This document shows, in pieces, positions 61,917 to 64,000 of a stretch of DNA of 64,000 nucleotides. Each line of letters begins with the position of its first letter. The stretch's first letter is position 1. Made by a program: the position numbers and the translations under genes. The DNA is from Mycolicibacterium sp. CBMA 226 (GTDB lineage: Bacteria; Actinomycetota; Actinomycetes; Mycobacteriales; Mycobacteriaceae). The DNA lies in contig NZ_VTGY01000013.1 of NCBI RefSeq assembly GCF_009729075.1, positions 496,001 to 560,000 of the forward strand. The letters are read 5' to 3'. Under the pieces are notes generated by a model. That model did no database searches. It had not been told where the DNA came from and saw nothing but the letters and a program-made list of their open reading frames with translations.

Positions 61917-62360
61917 TTACAGCTCGGTCGCGCTACCACCGGCAGCGGTGATCGCCTCACGGGCACTACCGCTGAACTTGTTGGCGGTGACGTCGACCTT
62001 GACGGCCAGCTTGCCGTCGCCGAGCACCTTGACCAGGGTGTTCTTACGAACCAGGCCCGCGGCCACCAACTCGTCCACACCGACGGTGCCGCCCTGCGGG
62101 AACGCCTTGGCGAGGTCGCCGACGTTCACCACCGCGTACTCCGTGCGGAAGCGGTTGCGGAAGCCCTTGAGCTTCGGCAGACGCATGTGGATCGGCATCT
62201 GGCCACCCTCGAACGTCACGGGGACGTTCTTGCGGGCCTTGGTGCCCTTGGTACCGCGACCAGCGGTCTTACCCTTGGAGCCCTCACCACGGCCGACGCG
62301 GGTCTTGGCCTTCTTGGACCCCGCAGCCGGCTTCAGGTCGTGCAGCTTGATGACACTCAT
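61917..62360 (-). CDS. rplO: 50S ribosomal protein L15
   Basis: This 147-residue protein begins [20 protein letters not shown] and has [18 protein letters not shown] and [14 protein letters not shown] context ([19 protein letters not shown]). It is the last gene of the spc operon segment here; secY does not follow directly. Its ATG shares one base with the rpmD stop (TAATG). Confidence 0.97.
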   Translation of the reverse strand: MSVIKLHDLKPAAGSKKAKTRVGRGEGSKGKTAGRGTKGTKARKNVPVTFEGGQMPIHMRLPKLKGFRNRFRTEYAVVNVGDLAKAFPQGGTVGVDELVAAGLVRKNTLVKVLGDGKLAVKVDVTANKFSGSAREAITAAGGSATEL

Positions 62361-62539
62361 TACGCCTCCTCAACGGTGACGAGGTGGTTGACCACCGCGA
62401 GCAGACCACGGGTCTGCGCGTTGTCCTCGCGAACGACGGACTGGCGGATCTTGCGCAGTCCCAGCGTCCGCAGGCTTTCGCGCTGCTTCCACCGGGCACC
62501 CACGGTGCCACGCACCTGGGTGATCTTCAGTTCAGCCAT
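62360..62539 (-). CDS. rpmD: 50S ribosomal protein L30
   Basis: This 59-residue protein begins [20 protein letters not shown] and has [20 protein letters not shown], the L30 signature. It lies 2 bases after rpsE and shares a base with the rplO start. It is below common length cut-offs. Confidence 0.96.
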   Translation of the reverse strand: MAELKITQVRGTVGARWKQRESLRTLGLRKIRQSVVREDNAQTRGLLAVVNHLVTVEEA

Positions 62540-62541
62540 GT

Positions 62542-63210
62542 TTATGCCGATCCTTCACGCGCTGCCGATGCGGCCAGCGCTTCTGCCTCACGCCGGGCCC
62601 GCAGCATGCCGGCCGGCGCAACATCTTCGATGGGCAGGCCACGACGGGCTGCCACTTCCTCGGGACGCTGAATCATCTTCAACGCGGCAACGGTGGCATG
62701 CACCACGTTGATCGCGTTGTCGCTGCCCAGCGACTTGGCGAGGACGTCATGCACGCCGGCGCATTCCAGCACCGCGCGGCAAGCGCCACCGGCGATGACA
62801 CCGGTACCCGGGCTGGCCGGACGCAGCATCACGACACCGGCAGCGGCCTCACCCTGAACCGGGTGCACGATGGTCGCGCCGATCAGCGGAACGCGGAAGA
62901 AGCTCTTGCGGGCTTCCTCGACGCCCTTGGCGATGGCGGCCGGAACTTCCTTGGCCTTGCCGTAGCCGACGCCCACCATGCCGTGGCCGTCACCGACAAT
63001 CACCAGGGCGGTGAAGCTGAAGCGCCGACCACCCTTGACCACCTTCGAAACGCGGTTGATGGTGACAACGCGCTCGATGTAGTTGCTCTTCTCACCGCGG
63101 TCGTCGCCGCGGCCACGGCCACCGCGGTCATCGCGGCGGCCACGGCCGTCGCGGTCACCACGACCGCCACGGTTGTCCTGCGCCGAAGCGGCGCCAGCCT
63201 GCTCGGCCAT
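62542..63210 (-). CDS. rpsE: 30S ribosomal protein S5
   Basis: This 222-residue protein contains [35 protein letters not shown] and [19 protein letters not shown]. About 40 N-terminal residues are an arginine/glycine/aspartate-rich extension ([20 protein letters not shown]) before the conserved core. The second of two adjacent ATGs (63210) gives MAEQAG, matching M. tuberculosis S5. Confidence 0.97.
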   Translation of the reverse strand: MAEQAGAASAQDNRGGRGDRDGRGRRDDRGGRGRGDDRGEKSNYIERVVTINRVSKVVKGGRRFSFTALVIVGDGHGMVGVGYGKAKEVPAAIAKGVEEARKSFFRVPLIGATIVHPVQGEAAAGVVMLRPASPGTGVIAGGACRAVLECAGVHDVLAKSLGSDNAINVVHATVAALKMIQRPEEVAARRGLPIEDVAPAGMLRARREAEALAASAAREGSA

Positions 63211-63244
63211 CATGCAGTCCTTCCGGTCATCTTCAAGTAAGTCA

Positions 63245-63646
63245 TCAGAACGCCAACCCGCCTTCACGCGCGGCATCGGCGAGAGCGGCGATGCGGCCGC
63301 CGTAGCTGTAGCCACCGCGGTCGAAAACGACCTCGGAGATGCCGGCAGCCTTGGCGCGCTCGGCGATCAGCTGACCCACGCGGGTGCTGACGGCCTTCTT
63401 GTCGCCGTCGACGGCACGCACGTCGGCCTCGATGGACGACGCGGCGGCCAGCGTGGTGCCGGTCAGGTCGTCGATCACCTGAACGTGGATGTGCCGCGAG
63501 GAGCGGTTCACCATCAGACGCGGACGCTCGGACGTGCCGGCGACCTTCTTGCGCAGACGGGCGTGACGACGCAGACGCGCCACCCGACGGGTCTCAGAGA
63601 TGTTCTGACCCAACGGCTTACGCTTGTCAGTCTCAGTGTTAGCCAT
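63245..63646 (-). CDS. rplR: 50S ribosomal protein L18
   Basis: This 133-residue protein has [34 protein letters not shown] and the C-terminal [20 protein letters not shown], typical of L18, the 5S-rRNA-binding protein. It lies 34 bases upstream of rpsE and 2 bases after rplF. Confidence 0.97.
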   Translation of the reverse strand: MANTETDKRKPLGQNISETRRVARLRRHARLRKKVAGTSERPRLMVNRSSRHIHVQVIDDLTGTTLAAASSIEADVRAVDGDKKAVSTRVGQLIAERAKAAGISEVVFDRGGYSYGGRIAALADAAREGGLAF

Positions 63647-63648
63647 TG

Positions 63649-64000
63649 CTACTTACCTGTCTTTCCGACCTTGCGGCGGATCTGCTCACCCTCGTAGCGA
63701 ATGCCCTTGCCCTTGTACGGGTCGGGGCGACGCAGGCGGCGGATGACTGCCGAGATCTGGCCGACTTTCTGCTTGTCGATGCCGGACACCGAGAACTTCG
63801 TCGGGGTCTCGACAGCGAACGTGATGCCCTCGGGGGCTTCGATCAGCACCGGGTGGCTGTAGCCGAGCGCGAACTCCAGGTTCGAGCCCTTGGCCTGCAC
63901 GCGGTAACCGACGCCGAAGATCTCCATCTTGGTGGTGTAACCCTGGGTCACACCGGTCACCAGGTTGGCGATCAGGGTGCGGGACAGCCCGTGCAGCGAG
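63649..64000 (-). CDS. rplF: 50S ribosomal protein L6, 3' part
   Basis: The gene runs off the right edge; about 117 C-terminal codons are present. [20 protein letters not shown], then [10 protein letters not shown] and the C-terminal [19 protein letters not shown], identify L6. It is the first visible gene of the spc segment, two bases before rplR. Confidence 0.97.
   Translation of the reverse strand, partial: SLHGLSRTLIANLVTGVTQGYTTKMEIFGVGYRVQAKGSNLEFALGYSHPVLIEAPEGITFAVETPTKFSVSGIDKQKVGQISAVIRRLRRPDPYKGKGIRYEGEQIRRKVGKTGK

Overview
The window is high-GC actinobacterial DNA that I read as a rapidly growing Mycobacterium (Mycolicibacterium). Three things point there: a complete ESX-4 locus, an EsxT that aligns along its whole length with remembered M. 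tuberculosis EsxT, and gene order matching two M. tuberculosis blocks (about Rv3444c-Rv3463 and Rv0719-Rv0736). Those blocks are far apart in M. tuberculosis. Here both lie within 64 kb and on the same strand.

Layout. 0-5.3 kb: ethanolamine catabolism (eutB, truncated by the window edge, plus permease, acetaldehyde dehydrogenase and a GAF-type regulator). 5.4-16.1 kb: ESX-4 (esxT, esxU, an Rv3446c-like gene, eccC4, eccD4, mycP4, eccB4) with an extra carboxylate-amine ligase gene inside it. 16.2-22.4 kb: glpK, a CGNR regulator divergent from an EamA transporter, then four tandem cutinases. 22.4-27.0 kb: truA and the alpha ribosomal operon (rplQ, rpoA, rpsD, rpsK, rpsM, rpmJ, infA). 27.2-32.2 kb: a response regulator fused to a thioredoxin-reductase-like protein, its histidine kinase partner, and two LLM-family oxidoreductases. 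32.2-34.8 kb: an ECF sigma factor with a fused membrane/anti-sigma part, flanked by two exported-protein genes that share one promoter sequence. 35.1-38.8 kb: valine catabolism (mmsA, acyl-CoA dehydrogenase, mmsB). 38.9-45.7 kb: a proline-repeat secreted protein, a degenerate HAD protein, a two-component pair, a GGDEF-EAL protein and a MarR regulator. 45.8-51.5 kb: a four-gene biosynthetic operon (PLP enzyme, KAS III, SRPBCC, TPP enzyme) behind rslA-sigL. 51.6-64 kb: mapA, adk, secY, four tandem methyltransferases, sppA, a secreted protein, a serine hydrolase, and the start of the spc ribosomal operon (rplO, rpmD, rpsE, rplR, rplF).

The best candidate for an undescribed system is the operon at 45.8-50.2 kb. 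It is tightly coupled and preceded by a perfect SigL-type promoter (TGAACC-N16-CGTGTC). The same motif at the same spacing precedes sigL itself. This suggests a small-molecule pathway switched on by SigL, which RslA holds back. Second is the kinase plus response-regulator/glutaredoxin-like/thioredoxin-reductase-like fusion in which the usual redox cysteines are missing. Third is the fused ECF sigma factor whose two neighbours carry an identical, unusual promoter motif. Two GGAAC-N17-CGTC promoters sharing an 11-base stretch sit before esxU and eccC4.

All calls come from reading the sequence and from memory of protein families. No searches were run.
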